From: Phycisphaerales bacterium Planc_01
GTDB lineage: Bacteria > Planctomycetota > Phycisphaerae > Sedimentisphaerales > Anaerobacaceae
Reading direction: 5' to 3'
Length of the DNA: 57,289 nt
Assembly: GCA_001603075.1 (NCBI GenBank)
Contig: LVBB01000006.1
Location: 82,890 to 140,178 of the forward strand
The notes beneath the pieces are model-generated. The model had not been told where the DNA came from, did no database searches, and was given only the letters and a program-made list of their open reading frames with translations. Position 1 is the stretch's first letter. Every line of letters starts with the position of its first letter. This document shows positions 16,638-25,183 of this stretch, in pieces. Both the position numbers and the translations under genes were made by a program.

Positions 16638-17525
16638 TTATCTGATCTTCATACCGTAAGCATCACTGAAATAGCGAGGTGCAAACGACTCATACCCTTG
16701 AGGGGCTTTGCCCTTGTAGAGCGCCCCGATCTCGATGATCTTCTGCTTGGCGGCGTAACCATCGGTGCCAGGCCGGTCCGGGTTGTCGTACGTCTGCCTC
16801 GTCACCAGCAGATACCCGTCGCCGCGCGGCAAGGCGCTTCCGTCGAGCCCGAACTCGGCAAAATGCCGGCGGAGCTTGTCAAACGTCGTGATGCCGGTTT
16901 CGATCCCGTGCTCGTTGAAGTGGCGCATCACAGGATCCAGGTCCTTCCTGAGTTCCGACCGGGCAATCACGATCCAGTTGTCGCCGGCAGCGGCAGCGCC
17001 GGCGCCCACACCGGCATTCTCCGGCCCGGCCGGGCTGTCGGACGGCGTCGCATCTGTGCTCGCCGGCCCCCCCGCCGGACTGTCCACGCCCGCATGCGAG
17101 GTTCGACCCACCTCTGCGTAGCGCGACCTCTGGTCGATCTGGCCGAGCCGGAACACGGCCAGCAGAATCAGAACGACGAACAGACCGACTGCAATGCCGA
17201 TCTGGTACGGCAACGACACCTCAATCCGTCCGGCATTGAACTGAACGGCCTTCGGCTTGAGCCACGTGCGGGCCGGTCCGGGAGCGGCAGGTGGCTCGGC
17301 AAGCCCCATCGGCTTCAGGGGCGGCGGAGCCGGCCTCTCGACGACGGGCGCCTTTGCCTCGACGGGCATCACCGGCTTGGCCGCCTTCGGTCGACGAAGC
17401 TTCTCCAACTGAGGCCGCAGCCGTTCGAGAAGACTCGGCCGCTCCGACCTGGCCTTCGGCTCAGACTTCGAGCGCGACCGACTCATTGCCTCATAGAGCG
17501 CCTTCTGTCCTGAGTAGCGCCTCAT
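16638..17525 (-). CDS. Single-pass membrane protein of unknown function
   Basis: With start ATG 17525 (AAAGGGAG about 10 bases upstream) the protein is 295 residues and begins MRRYSGQKALYEAMSRSR. A basic and Pro-rich cytoplasmic part runs to about 105, one membrane helix lies near 108-128, then a low-complexity Ala/Gly/Pro linker, and a C-terminal domain (about 185-295) beginning NWIVIARSELRKDLDPVMRHF that alternates strands and helices. The C-terminal half resembles SPOR-like peptidoglycan-binding domains only in general layout, so no assignment is made. It is 15 bases upstream of the small basic protein and probably co-transcribed from the promoter at 17624-17652. Confidence 0.7.
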   Translation of the reverse strand: MRRYSGQKALYEAMSRSRSKSEPKARSERPSLLERLRPQLEKLRRPKAAKPVMPVEAKAPVVERPAPPPLKPMGLAEPPAAPGPARTWLKPKAVQFNAGRIEVSLPYQIGIAVGLFVVLILLAVFRLGQIDQRSRYAEVGRTSHAGVDSPAGGPASTDATPSDSPAGPENAGVGAGAAAAGDNWIVIARSELRKDLDPVMRHFNEHGIETGITTFDKLRRHFAEFGLDGSALPRGDGYLLVTRQTYDNPDRPGTDGYAAKQKIIEIGALYKGKAPQGYESFAPRYFSDAYGMKIR

Positions 17526-17623
17526 AGCCGAGAAGCTCCCTTTCGACGACATTCGTCGCGACGACCCACAATCGTCCACCCGTTCACAGGTCCGACCGCG
17601 CCGGGCCAATTCACAAACCCATT

Positions 17624-17652
17624 TTTATAACCGAAGGAATCAGCGATTTCAA
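17624..17652 (-). promoter_or_regulatory. Sigma70-type promoter for the 17525-16407 gene pair
   Basis: On the minus strand TTGAAA (17652-17647) and TATAAA (17629-17624) are separated by exactly 17 bases; each matches the consensus at five of six positions. It lies about 100 bases upstream of the ATG at 17525. Good match in an otherwise GC-rich region. Confidence 0.7.
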
Positions 17653-17731
17653 CGACAAAATCGGGCATTGTGAGAACCGAAGACTCGGCCCGCCTCGGGA
17701 CGGCCGCAGCCGAAGCATTTGCAGTACCCCG

Positions 17732-17760
17732 TTGACAAGCGGTTCGCGAACGGCGAGAAT
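17732..17760 (+). promoter_or_regulatory. Probable promoter for the small lipoprotein gene
   Basis: A perfect TTGACA at 17732-17737 and GAGAAT (four of six) at 17755-17760 with a 17-base spacer. It is followed by a leader of roughly 110 bases holding the hairpin at 17787-17821. Confidence 0.55.
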
Positions 17761-17786
17761 CTTCACCTTTTGATCTGGGGTGGTGA

Positions 17787-17821
17787 TTTCGGCCCGCCTC
17801 AGATGCCGTGGCGGGCCGAAA
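17787..17821 (+). promoter_or_regulatory. 12-bp perfect hairpin in the leader of the small lipoprotein gene
   Basis: TTTCGGCCCGCC (17787-17798) and GGCGGGCCGAAA (17810-17821) are perfect reverse complements around an 11-base loop. It lies between the probable promoter and the AGGAG at 17863. No T-run follows, so it looks like an RNA stability element or a regulatory leader structure and not a terminator. Confidence 0.55.
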
Positions 17822-17874
17822 GACGGCTGAAAGACCGGCCGCGAATGAACTGCAGAACCTGTAGGAGCCAAGAA

Positions 17875-18186
17875 ATGAGGTTAGTCCTCGCCGGAACGCT
17901 GCTGCTATCGATATGTTTGACCGGAGGTTGTGCCAAGTTCTGGTACCAGGAGGGCAAGACCTTCACACAGTGCCGCAGAGATCTGGCGTCCTGCTACGCG
18001 GAGGCTTCGCGCTATTCCGACACCGATCGCACCGGTGGGTTGGGCCGCTACGAGAGCAAGTTCGTCGCCGATTGCATGCAGACGAAGGGCTATGCCCTGG
18101 TCCCCGAGAAGACGCTGCCCGTCCGGGTCAAGCGGGAAAGTTCTCCGGTCTTCGGCATTCCCGGGGTCGCCGGGACGATCGACTGA
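17875..18186 (+). CDS. Small secreted lipoprotein of unknown function
   Basis: A 103-residue protein. I chose ATG 17875 because AGGAG lies 7 bases upstream and because it creates a clean lipoprotein signal: hydrophobic core LVLAGTLLLSICLTGG followed by Cys 19 (lipobox LTGGC). The mature part has three more Cys (QCRRDLASCYAEA and ADCMQTKGY), a pattern seen in small outer-membrane lipoproteins with a CxxxxxC pair. Own promoter and a structured leader upstream. No function assigned. Confidence 0.75.
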   Translation: MRLVLAGTLLLSICLTGGCAKFWYQEGKTFTQCRRDLASCYAEASRYSDTDRTGGLGRYESKFVADCMQTKGYALVPEKTLPVRVKRESSPVFGIPGVAGTID

Positions 18187-18281
18187 CCCCGCCGGAGGCG
18201 TCGGGGCCCGTCGATCCTCGGAACCAGCGACCGACGGGTCTGTCCGGCGAGCGATTTCGCCAGTCAAGTCGATGAATTGCC

Positions 18282-18310
18282 TTGACAAGCCCTCCAAAGC
18301 AGGTTATTTA
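18282..18310 (+). promoter_or_regulatory. Sigma70-type promoter for the rpmF-plsX-fab cluster
   Basis: TTGACA (18282-18287), 17-base spacer, TATTTA (18305-18310). Perfect -35 and a five-of-six -10 in front of rpmF, with a leader of about 65 bases. One of the best promoter matches in the window. Confidence 0.75.
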
Positions 18311-18380
18311 GAACATTTTTGCATTTGTGCCAACCAGTGTCCCTGCGGGGCTTTCGCAGGGGGAACGGGAGTAACCAGCA

Positions 18381-18569
18381 ATGTTGCCAGTCAAGAAAAC
18401 CAGCAAGAGCAGGACACGCACCCGGCGAGCTCACCATAGCCTCACGCCAGTGAACTATTCTCGGTGCACCAAGTGCGGCCAAGCCAAGCTGCCTCATGCG
18501 GCTTGCGAAAACTGTGGGTACGTGAATCCGAATGTGACCTTGAAGCTCGGGAAAGAGGAAACCGCGTAA
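18381..18569 (+). CDS. rpmF: Ribosomal protein bL32
   Basis: The 62-residue protein begins MLPVKKTSKSRTRTRRAHH, the standard basic bL32 N-terminus, and has a four-Cys zinc ribbon (Cys 29, 32, 42, 45). It is a component of the large ribosomal subunit. plsX starts two bases after its stop, the widespread rpmF-plsX linkage; the DUF177 (YceD) gene that often precedes rpmF is absent here. Confidence 0.96.
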   Translation: MLPVKKTSKSRTRTRRAHHSLTPVNYSRCTKCGQAKLPHAACENCGYVNPNVTLKLGKEETA

Positions 18570-18571
18570 GG

Positions 18572-19585
18572 ATGCGAATCGCGATAGACGCCATGGGAGG
18601 TGACTACGCGCCGGACGAAATCGTCGCCGGCGCCGTAGAGGCGGCCAATCAACTCGACAAGGATGACGAACTGCTTCTGGTGGGGCCGCAGGAGTTGATC
18701 CAGACAAAGTTGGCTGGATTGGGGTTCAGGAAGGGGCCGGTGACGGTGGTCGACGCGCCCGACGCGATCGGCATGGACGAGCCGCCGGTCGAGAGCCTGC
18801 GCAGCAAGCCGAAGAGCTCGATCGCCGTCCTGGCCAAGCTGGCCAAGCACGAACAGGCCGACGCGGTCATCTCCGCCGGGAACACCGGGGCCTGTGTGGC
18901 CGCGTTCCAGATGCGCATGCGGACGCTGCCCGGGGTAAACCGGCCCGGGATCGCCGTGGTCTTTCCGATGAGCGCCGGCCCCGTTACAATCTGCGACGTC
19001 GGCGCCAATATCGCCTGCAAGCCGATCAACCTGTACCAGTATGGGCTGATGTCGAGCATCTACGCCAAGTCGATCCTCGGAATCGGCAAGCCGCGCGTGG
19101 GTCTGATGAGCATCGGACAGGAAGATGCCAAGGGCAACGAGGTGGTCAAACGGACACGCGAGCTGCTTCGCTCCGATCCTCGCATGGACTTCATCGGGAA
19201 CATCGAGGGCCGCGACATCTTTCGGGGCGTCTGCGACGTCGTGGTCTGCGAGGGATTCGTCGGCAATGTGATCTTGAAACTGACCGAAGGGGCTGTCGAC
19301 GGGCTTTTCCGGGCCATCAAGCAAGAGTTGATGCAGGAGAAGGCACGTCTGGCCCTGAAATTCAAACCCATTATCATGCGGGTCTATCAGAAGCACGACT
19401 ACAACGAATACGGCGGCGCCCCCCTGCTGGGCATCAACGGCACGGCCTTGATTTGCCACGGATCGAGCAAGAGCCGGACGATCCGTAACGCCGTCTTCGC
19501 CGCGAAAAAGTGCCACACGCAGCGGATCAACGACAAGATCACGGAGTGCCTCTCGGAAGCTGCCGTAAGGACATCTGATGCCTAA
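18572..19585 (+). CDS. plsX: Phosphate acyltransferase PlsX
   Basis: The 337-residue protein converts acyl-ACP and phosphate to acyl phosphate for phospholipid synthesis. It starts MRIAIDAMGGDYAP, the family signature, and has the conserved VISAGNTGACV and CDVGANI segments and the late YGGAPLLGINGT motif. I set the start at ATG 18572, two bases after rpmF; an upstream extension would overlap rpmF. It overlaps fabH by eight bases. Confidence 0.97.
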   Translation: MRIAIDAMGGDYAPDEIVAGAVEAANQLDKDDELLLVGPQELIQTKLAGLGFRKGPVTVVDAPDAIGMDEPPVESLRSKPKSSIAVLAKLAKHEQADAVISAGNTGACVAAFQMRMRTLPGVNRPGIAVVFPMSAGPVTICDVGANIACKPINLYQYGLMSSIYAKSILGIGKPRVGLMSIGQEDAKGNEVVKRTRELLRSDPRMDFIGNIEGRDIFRGVCDVVVCEGFVGNVILKLTEGAVDGLFRAIKQELMQEKARLALKFKPIIMRVYQKHDYNEYGGAPLLGINGTALICHGSSKSRTIRNAVFAAKKCHTQRINDKITECLSEAAVRTSDA

Positions 19586-20591
19586 GGATACAGAGAATTG
19601 CCCTTCCGCGAGCCGCGCGGTCATCACCGGGTGCGGCTCGTTTACCCCTGCCAAACTGCTGACCAACGACGATCTGGCACACATGGTCGATACCTCCGAT
19701 GAGTGGATCACCACGCGGACCGGAATCAAGGTCAGGCACATTACGACCGACAAAGAAACGACGGCCTATTTGGCCACCGAGGCGGGCAAACGAGCGCTGG
19801 AGTACGCCGGGGTCGACGCGAAGCAACTCGATCTGATCATCGTCGCGACGATTACGCCGGAAATGCCCTTCCCTTCTACCGCTTGCTTTGTCCAGGAAGC
19901 TCTCGGCGCCAAGAACGCGTGGGTGTTCGACCTGGCCGCCGCCTGCAGCGGTTTCGTCTATGCCCTGCATATCGTCCAGCAGTTCATGGAAAACGGACGG
20001 ATCAACAAAGCGCTGGTCATCGGAGCCGAGACCTTGACCAAGATCACCAACTGGCAGGATCGGTCCAGTTGCATCCTTTTCGGCGACGGTGCCGGGGCGG
20101 TCGTGCTCGAACGAAAGACCGACCGCGGTCGCGGCATCATGTACAGCACCCTCGGCGCTGATGGGGAGTACTGGGAATCACTCAACTGCCAGGCCCACGG
20201 CTCTCGTCACCCCGCGCCCAAGCCGCTGGCGGATCCCGAGAAGGTCTTCATGCAAATCAAGGGACGCGAGGTCTACCAGCAGGCGGTTCGGCGCATCGTC
20301 GATTCGGTCACCGACGGTCTGAATCACTGCGAGCTGACGATAGACGATGTCAAGATGGTCGTCTCCCACCAGATGAATGCACGGATCATCGAGTCAGCGG
20401 CTAAACGGCTGAATCTGCCCGACGAGAAGGTCTTCGTCAACATCTCCCAGTACGGCAACACCTCGGCCGCCTCGGTGCCGATCGCCTTCGATGAATGCAT
20501 CCGGACGGGGCGGATTCAGAAGGGGGACATTTTCATCTTCGTGGCCTTCGGCGCCGGCGTGACCTGGGGCGCCAACGTCATTGAGTTCTGA
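19578..20591 (+). CDS. fabH: Beta-ketoacyl-ACP synthase III
   Basis: Starts fatty acid synthesis by condensing acetyl-CoA (or a branched primer) with malonyl-ACP. The 337-residue protein carries the catalytic triad: Cys 123 (AAACSGF), His 264 (VSHQMN) and Asn 294 (QYGNTSA). The TSDEWI.TRTGI motif near residue 43 is also typical. It overlaps plsX by eight bases, indicating coupling. The N-terminal ~12 residues are non-conserved, so the start could be slightly internal. Confidence 0.96.
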   Translation: MPKDTENCPSASRAVITGCGSFTPAKLLTNDDLAHMVDTSDEWITTRTGIKVRHITTDKETTAYLATEAGKRALEYAGVDAKQLDLIIVATITPEMPFPSTACFVQEALGAKNAWVFDLAAACSGFVYALHIVQQFMENGRINKALVIGAETLTKITNWQDRSSCILFGDGAGAVVLERKTDRGRGIMYSTLGADGEYWESLNCQAHGSRHPAPKPLADPEKVFMQIKGREVYQQAVRRIVDSVTDGLNHCELTIDDVKMVVSHQMNARIIESAAKRLNLPDEKVFVNISQYGNTSAASVPIAFDECIRTGRIQKGDIFIFVAFGAGVTWGANVIEF

Positions 20592-20648
20592 TTGCTGCGG
20601 CAGGACGAACGCAACATCGAAAACCAGTCTGGTTCAAGGATACGAACG

Positions 20649-21590
20649 ATGACGACCGCTTTTCTGTTTCCCGGCCAAGGTGCCCAGGTTGTCGGCATGG
20701 GCGCCGACGTCGCGTCCGCCTATCCGGTGGCGGCCGACATGTTCGAGAAAGCCAACCGCATCCTTGGCTTCGACCTTCGCACGGTGTGTTTTGAAGGTCC
20801 CGCCGAGACGTTGAACACGACGACCATGTCGCAGCCGGCGATCTTCACGACGTCGGCGGCCCTGCTGGAAGTGCTCCGGACCGAGCCGGCCACATCGGGA
20901 ATCGTCCCCCGGATCACGGCGGGTCTGAGCATGGGCGAGTATACCGCCCTGTACGCGGCCGGACGGGTCAGTTTTGAGGACGGCCTCCAACTCGTCTACA
21001 AACGTGGGCAGGCCATGCAGGCGGCTGCCGACGCTACGCACGGGGCCATGGTCAGCATCATGGGCCTGGAGGAAGACAAAGTGCGTTTGCTCTGCGACGA
21101 GGCGGCGCAAGGCGATCTGCTCGAACCGGTGAATTTCAACTGTCCCGGCCAGATTGTCGTCAGCGGCACGATCGGCGCCTGCGAACGGGTGGTCGAACTG
21201 GCGCCCAGGCACGGCGCCCTCAAGGCAATCCGTCTGGAGGTGGCCGGGGCGTTTCACACCGCGATGATGGCCGACGCCGCCGATGCGTTGCGTCGGGCCC
21301 TGTCCGCCTGCCGGATCGCAGAGCCGGGCGAAGTCAAGACACCGGCGAATATCAACGCGGACTATTACGACAGCGCCGCATCCATCGTCGAGGGCCTGGC
21401 CAAGCAACTGACCAGTCCTATCCTCTGGGCCAGGTGTATGCAGCGGCTGTTGGCCGAAGGGGTCGATCAGTTCTATGAGATCGGGCCCAACCGTGTGCTA
21501 ACCGGCCTGATGAAACGGATCGATCGAAAGACAAAGGTTGTCAATCTCAGCACCGCTGACTCGATCCAGGCACTGATCAACGACATGTAG
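20649..21590 (+). CDS. fabD: Malonyl-CoA:ACP transacylase
   Basis: Loads malonate onto ACP. The 313-residue protein has FPGQGAQ at residues 7-13, nucleophile Ser 94 in GLSMGEY (the usual GHSxG His is Leu here, a variation known in other FabD proteins) and catalytic His 203 in GAFHTAM. ATG 20649 is preferred: AAGGA lies 8 bases upstream and the sequence begins directly with the conserved TAFLFPGQG; the longer frame back to 20592 adds only non-conserved residues. Confidence 0.95.
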   Translation: MTTAFLFPGQGAQVVGMGADVASAYPVAADMFEKANRILGFDLRTVCFEGPAETLNTTTMSQPAIFTTSAALLEVLRTEPATSGIVPRITAGLSMGEYTALYAAGRVSFEDGLQLVYKRGQAMQAAADATHGAMVSIMGLEEDKVRLLCDEAAQGDLLEPVNFNCPGQIVVSGTIGACERVVELAPRHGALKAIRLEVAGAFHTAMMADAADALRRALSACRIAEPGEVKTPANINADYYDSAASIVEGLAKQLTSPILWARCMQRLLAEGVDQFYEIGPNRVLTGLMKRIDRKTKVVNLSTADSIQALINDM

Positions 21591-21674
21591 TGATATTTGT
21601 TTATTGCCGCCTGAGACCGACCGGCCGACGGCGCCATATTGTGACAGGCTTCACACCAATCGGAGATTACGGAA

Positions 21675-22412
21675 ATGGCTGAAAAACGGCTTGCCGTGGT
21701 AACAGGAGCAGCTCGAGGAATCGGCCGCGCTATCGTATTCGAACTGCTCCAGCAGGGACGGCTCGTGGCGGGCCTCGATGTGATCGAAGAGCAGCTCGCC
21801 GACCTGAAGGAGGCCGTCAAGAAGGCCGGCTTCGAGGTCATCACGCGCTGCGTGGACATCACCGACACGCCGAAGTTCACCGAGGTTCTTGAGTCACTGG
21901 CCTCGGAGCATGGCGGTATCGGCATCCTCGTCAACAACGCGGGCATCACCCGCGACAATCTGTTGATCCGGATGACCGACGAGGAGTTCGACAAGGTGCT
22001 CGACGTCAACTTGCGTGCGGCTTTCGTGGCGACCAGGACGGCCGCCAAGTCGATGCTGCGCAACAAGTTCGGGCGGATCGTCAACATCAGTTCGGTCTCC
22101 GGAGTCATCGGAAACGCCGGCCAGGCCAATTACTCGACGAGCAAGGCCGGTCTGATCGGCCTGGCCAAGACGACCGCACGCGAGCTGGCCAAGAAGAATG
22201 TGACCGCCAACTGTGTCGCGCCCGGCTTCATCGATACGGAGATGGCGCGCAAACTGCCCGAAGCCGTTCTCGAAGCCGCCAAGCAGGTAATTCCCATGCG
22301 CCGGCTGGGCTCGATGGAGGACATTGCCAAGGCCGTGGCCTTTCTGACCAGCGACGACGCCGGGTACATCACCGGCCAGGTCCTCTGTGTCGACGGCGGC
22401 ATGGCGATGTAA
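21675..22412 (+). CDS. fabG: 3-oxoacyl-ACP reductase (SDR family)
   Basis: NADPH-dependent reduction of 3-oxoacyl-ACP. The 245-residue protein shows the SDR cofactor loop TGAARGIG near residue 11, NNAG, the catalytic Ser 140, Tyr 153 and Lys 157 with the correct 13 and 4 spacing, and the C-terminal GQVLCVDGGMAM typical of FabG. Embedded between fabD and acpP, which makes the fatty-acid role secure. Confidence 0.96.
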   Translation: MAEKRLAVVTGAARGIGRAIVFELLQQGRLVAGLDVIEEQLADLKEAVKKAGFEVITRCVDITDTPKFTEVLESLASEHGGIGILVNNAGITRDNLLIRMTDEEFDKVLDVNLRAAFVATRTAAKSMLRNKFGRIVNISSVSGVIGNAGQANYSTSKAGLIGLAKTTARELAKKNVTANCVAPGFIDTEMARKLPEAVLEAAKQVIPMRRLGSMEDIAKAVAFLTSDDAGYITGQVLCVDGGMAM

Positions 22413-22430
22413 AAAAAAGTCAGAAATTGT

Positions 22431-22459
22431 TTGTGCAAGTCTTGGCTGCTCGGTAAGAT
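22431..22459 (+). promoter_or_regulatory. Possible promoter upstream of acpP
   Basis: TTGTGC (22431-22436) and TAAGAT (22454-22459) with a 17-base spacer in the 150-base fabG-acpP gap. Only moderate consensus match, but extra promoters in front of acpP are common because ACP is needed in large amounts. Confidence 0.4.
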
Positions 22460-22562
22460 ACCGCCGAAATTCAGCCCAGACGGGGGTGGTACGTAGTGAT
22501 TGCGGCAACCGCAACCGATGGCGTCATTGATGAAGACCGAGTGTATTAGGGAGGATCAACAC

Positions 22563-22841
22563 GTGAGTATCGATGAGGTAGATGTGCAGGCGATCGAGAA
22601 TAAGGTGATCGACATCATTAGCGAACAGATGGGCGTCGACAAGTCGGAGATCACCAAGGAGACGTCCTTCATCAACGACTTGAATGCCGACTCACTGGAC
22701 ACGGTAGAACTGGTCATGGAGTTCGAAGACGAGTTCGACATGAGCATTCCGGACGAAGAGGCCGAGAAGATCCAGACCGTCGGGGCCGCCATCGATTACA
22801 TCGTCAGCATCGCGCAAACCAAGAAGAAAGAAAGCACATAA
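22563..22841 (+). CDS. acpP: Acyl carrier protein
   Basis: The 92-residue acidic protein has the phosphopantetheine attachment motif ADSLD with Ser 44. The start is GTG 22563, with AGGGAGG 8 bases upstream and the protein beginning [15 protein letters not shown]; an upstream TTG at 22500 would add a non-conserved leader. The C-terminal tail (QTKKKEST) is slightly longer than in E. coli. It stands seven bases before fabF. Confidence 0.95.
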   Translation: MSIDEVDVQAIENKVIDIISEQMGVDKSEITKETSFINDLNADSLDTVELVMEFEDEFDMSIPDEEAEKIQTVGAAIDYIVSIAQTKKKEST

Positions 22842-22848
22842 GCCTGCT

Positions 22849-24093
22849 ATGAACAGACGTCGAGTTGTCATAACGGGCTTGGGGTGCGTCACTGCGCTGT
22901 CGGAGTCCGTCGATGAGCTTTTCGCTGCGCTGTGCGAGGGCAAGAGTGGCGTTTCCACGATTGAATCCTTCGACACAAGCCAGTTTCCCGTCCATTTTGG
23001 CGGTGAGATCAAGCATTTTGACGTAACCGAGTATATCGACAAGCGCGAATCGAAGCGCATGGATCGATTTACGCAGTTCGCCATCGCCGGGGCCATCAGC
23101 GCCGTCAAAGACAGCGGGCTGGATCTCTCCAAGGAAGACCCCTACCGCGTCGGTGTGATCGTCGGAACGGGCATCGGCGGGATCAAGGAGATCGAGGAAC
23201 AGCACGTTCGCCTGATCGAAAAAGGGCCGAGCAAGGTTTCTCCGTTCTGCGTGCCCCGTCTGATGTCCAATGCCGCCAGCGGCAATATCGCGATTCAATT
23301 CGGTGCCCGCGGCCCGTGTTTCGCCGTGTCCAGCGCGTGCGCTTCGGGCAACCACACCATCGGAGAGGCGTTCTGGAACATTGCCAGCAATCGTAGCGAT
23401 GTGGTGATTACGGGCGGTTCCGAGGCCGCTCTGACCCCGATCGGGCTCGGCTCGTTCTGTGCGGCCCGCTCCCTGAGTCTGCGAAACGACAATCCTCCCA
23501 TCGCGTCCCGGCCGTTCGACCGGGACCGTGACGGCTTCGTCTTGACCGAAGGCGCCGGCATCCTGGTTCTGGAGGACTTTGAGCACGCCCGCAAACGCGG
23601 TGCGACGATCTACGCCGAGATGCTCGGGTACGCCGCCACGGATGACGGCTATCACATCACGGCGCCCCTGCCCAACGGCGAAGGCGCCGCCATGGCGATG
23701 AGACTCGCCCTGGCCGATGCGCAGATCAACCCGCACGACGTCGGCTATATCAACGCCCACGGAACCAGTACGGAATTGAACGACATCGCCGAAAGCACTG
23801 CGATCCGATCTGTGTTCGGCGAACACGCCTACAAGGTTCCAGTCAGTTCGACCAAGAGTTGCCTTGGCCACATGTTGGGTGCAACCGCCGCAGTCGAACT
23901 GATTGCCGCCATCAAAGCGATCAACCATTCTGTCATCCCGCCGACGATCAATCTTGACAATCTGGACGAGCGGTGCGATCCGAAGATGGACTACGTGCCC
24001 TGGACGGCGCGAGAGACGAAGGTTGATATCGCGATCAGCAATTCGTTTGGGTTTGGCGGCCACAATGCCTGTCTGGTGGTGGGAAAGGTCTGA
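22849..24093 (+). CDS. fabF: Beta-ketoacyl-ACP synthase II
   Basis: Elongating condensing enzyme. The 414-residue protein has active-site Cys 164 (SSACASG), His 304 (NAHGTST) and His 341 (CLGHMLG), and opens RRVVITGLGCVTALS as the family does. It ends the rpmF-to-fabF run; no fabZ or enoyl reductase is within the window, so those steps are encoded elsewhere. Confidence 0.96.
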   Translation: MNRRRVVITGLGCVTALSESVDELFAALCEGKSGVSTIESFDTSQFPVHFGGEIKHFDVTEYIDKRESKRMDRFTQFAIAGAISAVKDSGLDLSKEDPYRVGVIVGTGIGGIKEIEEQHVRLIEKGPSKVSPFCVPRLMSNAASGNIAIQFGARGPCFAVSSACASGNHTIGEAFWNIASNRSDVVITGGSEAALTPIGLGSFCAARSLSLRNDNPPIASRPFDRDRDGFVLTEGAGILVLEDFEHARKRGATIYAEMLGYAATDDGYHITAPLPNGEGAAMAMRLALADAQINPHDVGYINAHGTSTELNDIAESTAIRSVFGEHAYKVPVSSTKSCLGHMLGATAAVELIAAIKAINHSVIPPTINLDNLDERCDPKMDYVPWTARETKVDIAISNSFGFGGHNACLVVGKV

Positions 24094-24210
24094 GTCGCCT
24101 CGGTCCCCGGCGGACGCTGCCTCGCACGTTGTGACATCCAAGTCGGTGTATCCGGGCGCCGGCCGGGGCGTTGTGCCCCGCATCGGGCAGTCGCAAAGCG
24201 CGGAGTACAC

Positions 24211-25173
24211 ATGGCTTGGGCGATACTGCTGCTGACGGTCGGGTTATTGCTGTTGTGGAAGGGCGCCGGCCTGCTTGTCAACGGAGCGGTGGGTATTGCC
24301 GAGCGTCTGGGCGTCAGCCAGCTGGTTGTCGGCCTGACTGTCGTGGCGATGGGCACCTCGGCACCTGAAGCAGCCGCCAGCATTGCATCGGTGCTGGGCA
24401 ACAGAGGCGACATTGCCATCGGCAACGTCTACGGCTCCAATATCGCCAATCTTGCACTGGTCGGCGGACTGGTGGCGTTGATCAATCCACTGCGGGTCCA
24501 GGCGCAGACACTTCGCCGCGAGATCCCCACCATGCTGGCCGTTGCCCTTCTGCTTTGGCCGTTGCTGCGCAACCTGTCTCTGTCGCGGGTTGAAGGACTC
24601 CTGCTGCTGGCCGTCTTCATAGTATTGGTCATCTGCACTGTGCGGATGGCGAGAAGAGGGCTTGTCCCTGCCGTCGTGGCGGACGTACCGGCCGTCGGCG
24701 TCTGCGGCGCTGTCGGCAGGAACGTTGCGTTTCTTGTCGTCGGGCTGGTCGGGCTGTCGCTCGGGGCGCGGCTGGCTATCGCCGGAGCGGTGACGATTGG
24801 CACACGGATCGGCCTCAGCGATGCCGTGATCGGCTCGACGATCATGGCCGTCGGCACATCGCTTCCGGAGTTGGTGACGTGTGTGCTGGCCGCTCTCAAA
24901 GGCCACCACGACATCTCGGTGGGCAATCTCGTCGGCTCGAACATCTTCAACACCCTGCTGGTCAGCGGGGCGGCCGCCCTGGTGCGGCCCTTCATCGTCG
25001 GCCAGCGGTTTGCTGGCGGCGTCGATTTCTGGATCATGATCGGCGTCAGCGCCGCCTTCGCCCTTGCAGCCATCCTCGGAAGGCGGATCATCGGACGCCT
25101 CAGTGGAACGCTGCTGCTGGCCACCTATGGCGGATATCTCGCCTATCTGCTGGCCTGCACGCCGGCCGTATAG
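24211..25173 (+). CDS. Calcium/sodium antiporter, CaCA superfamily (YrbG-like)
   Basis: A 320-residue inner-membrane protein with about ten hydrophobic helices and two inverted alpha repeats: GTSAPEAAASI with GNVYGSNI (about 50-80) and GTSLPELVT with GNLVGSNIFN (about 215-250). These acidic-Ser/Asn motifs bind Na+ and Ca2+ in the exchanger family. CGGAG lies 5 bases before ATG 24211. It converges on the following minus-strand gene with a 10-base gap. Confidence 0.92.
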   Translation: MAWAILLLTVGLLLLWKGAGLLVNGAVGIAERLGVSQLVVGLTVVAMGTSAPEAAASIASVLGNRGDIAIGNVYGSNIANLALVGGLVALINPLRVQAQTLRREIPTMLAVALLLWPLLRNLSLSRVEGLLLLAVFIVLVICTVRMARRGLVPAVVADVPAVGVCGAVGRNVAFLVVGLVGLSLGARLAIAGAVTIGTRIGLSDAVIGSTIMAVGTSLPELVTCVLAALKGHHDISVGNLVGSNIFNTLLVSGAAALVRPFIVGQRFAGGVDFWIMIGVSAAFALAAILGRRIIGRLSGTLLLATYGGYLAYLLACTPAV

Positions 25174-25183
25174 AGCGGCCTGC

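Noticed and set aside
20592-20648. 19-codon upstream extension of fabD.
   Set aside because: The conserved FabD start and a good AAGGA site are at 20649.
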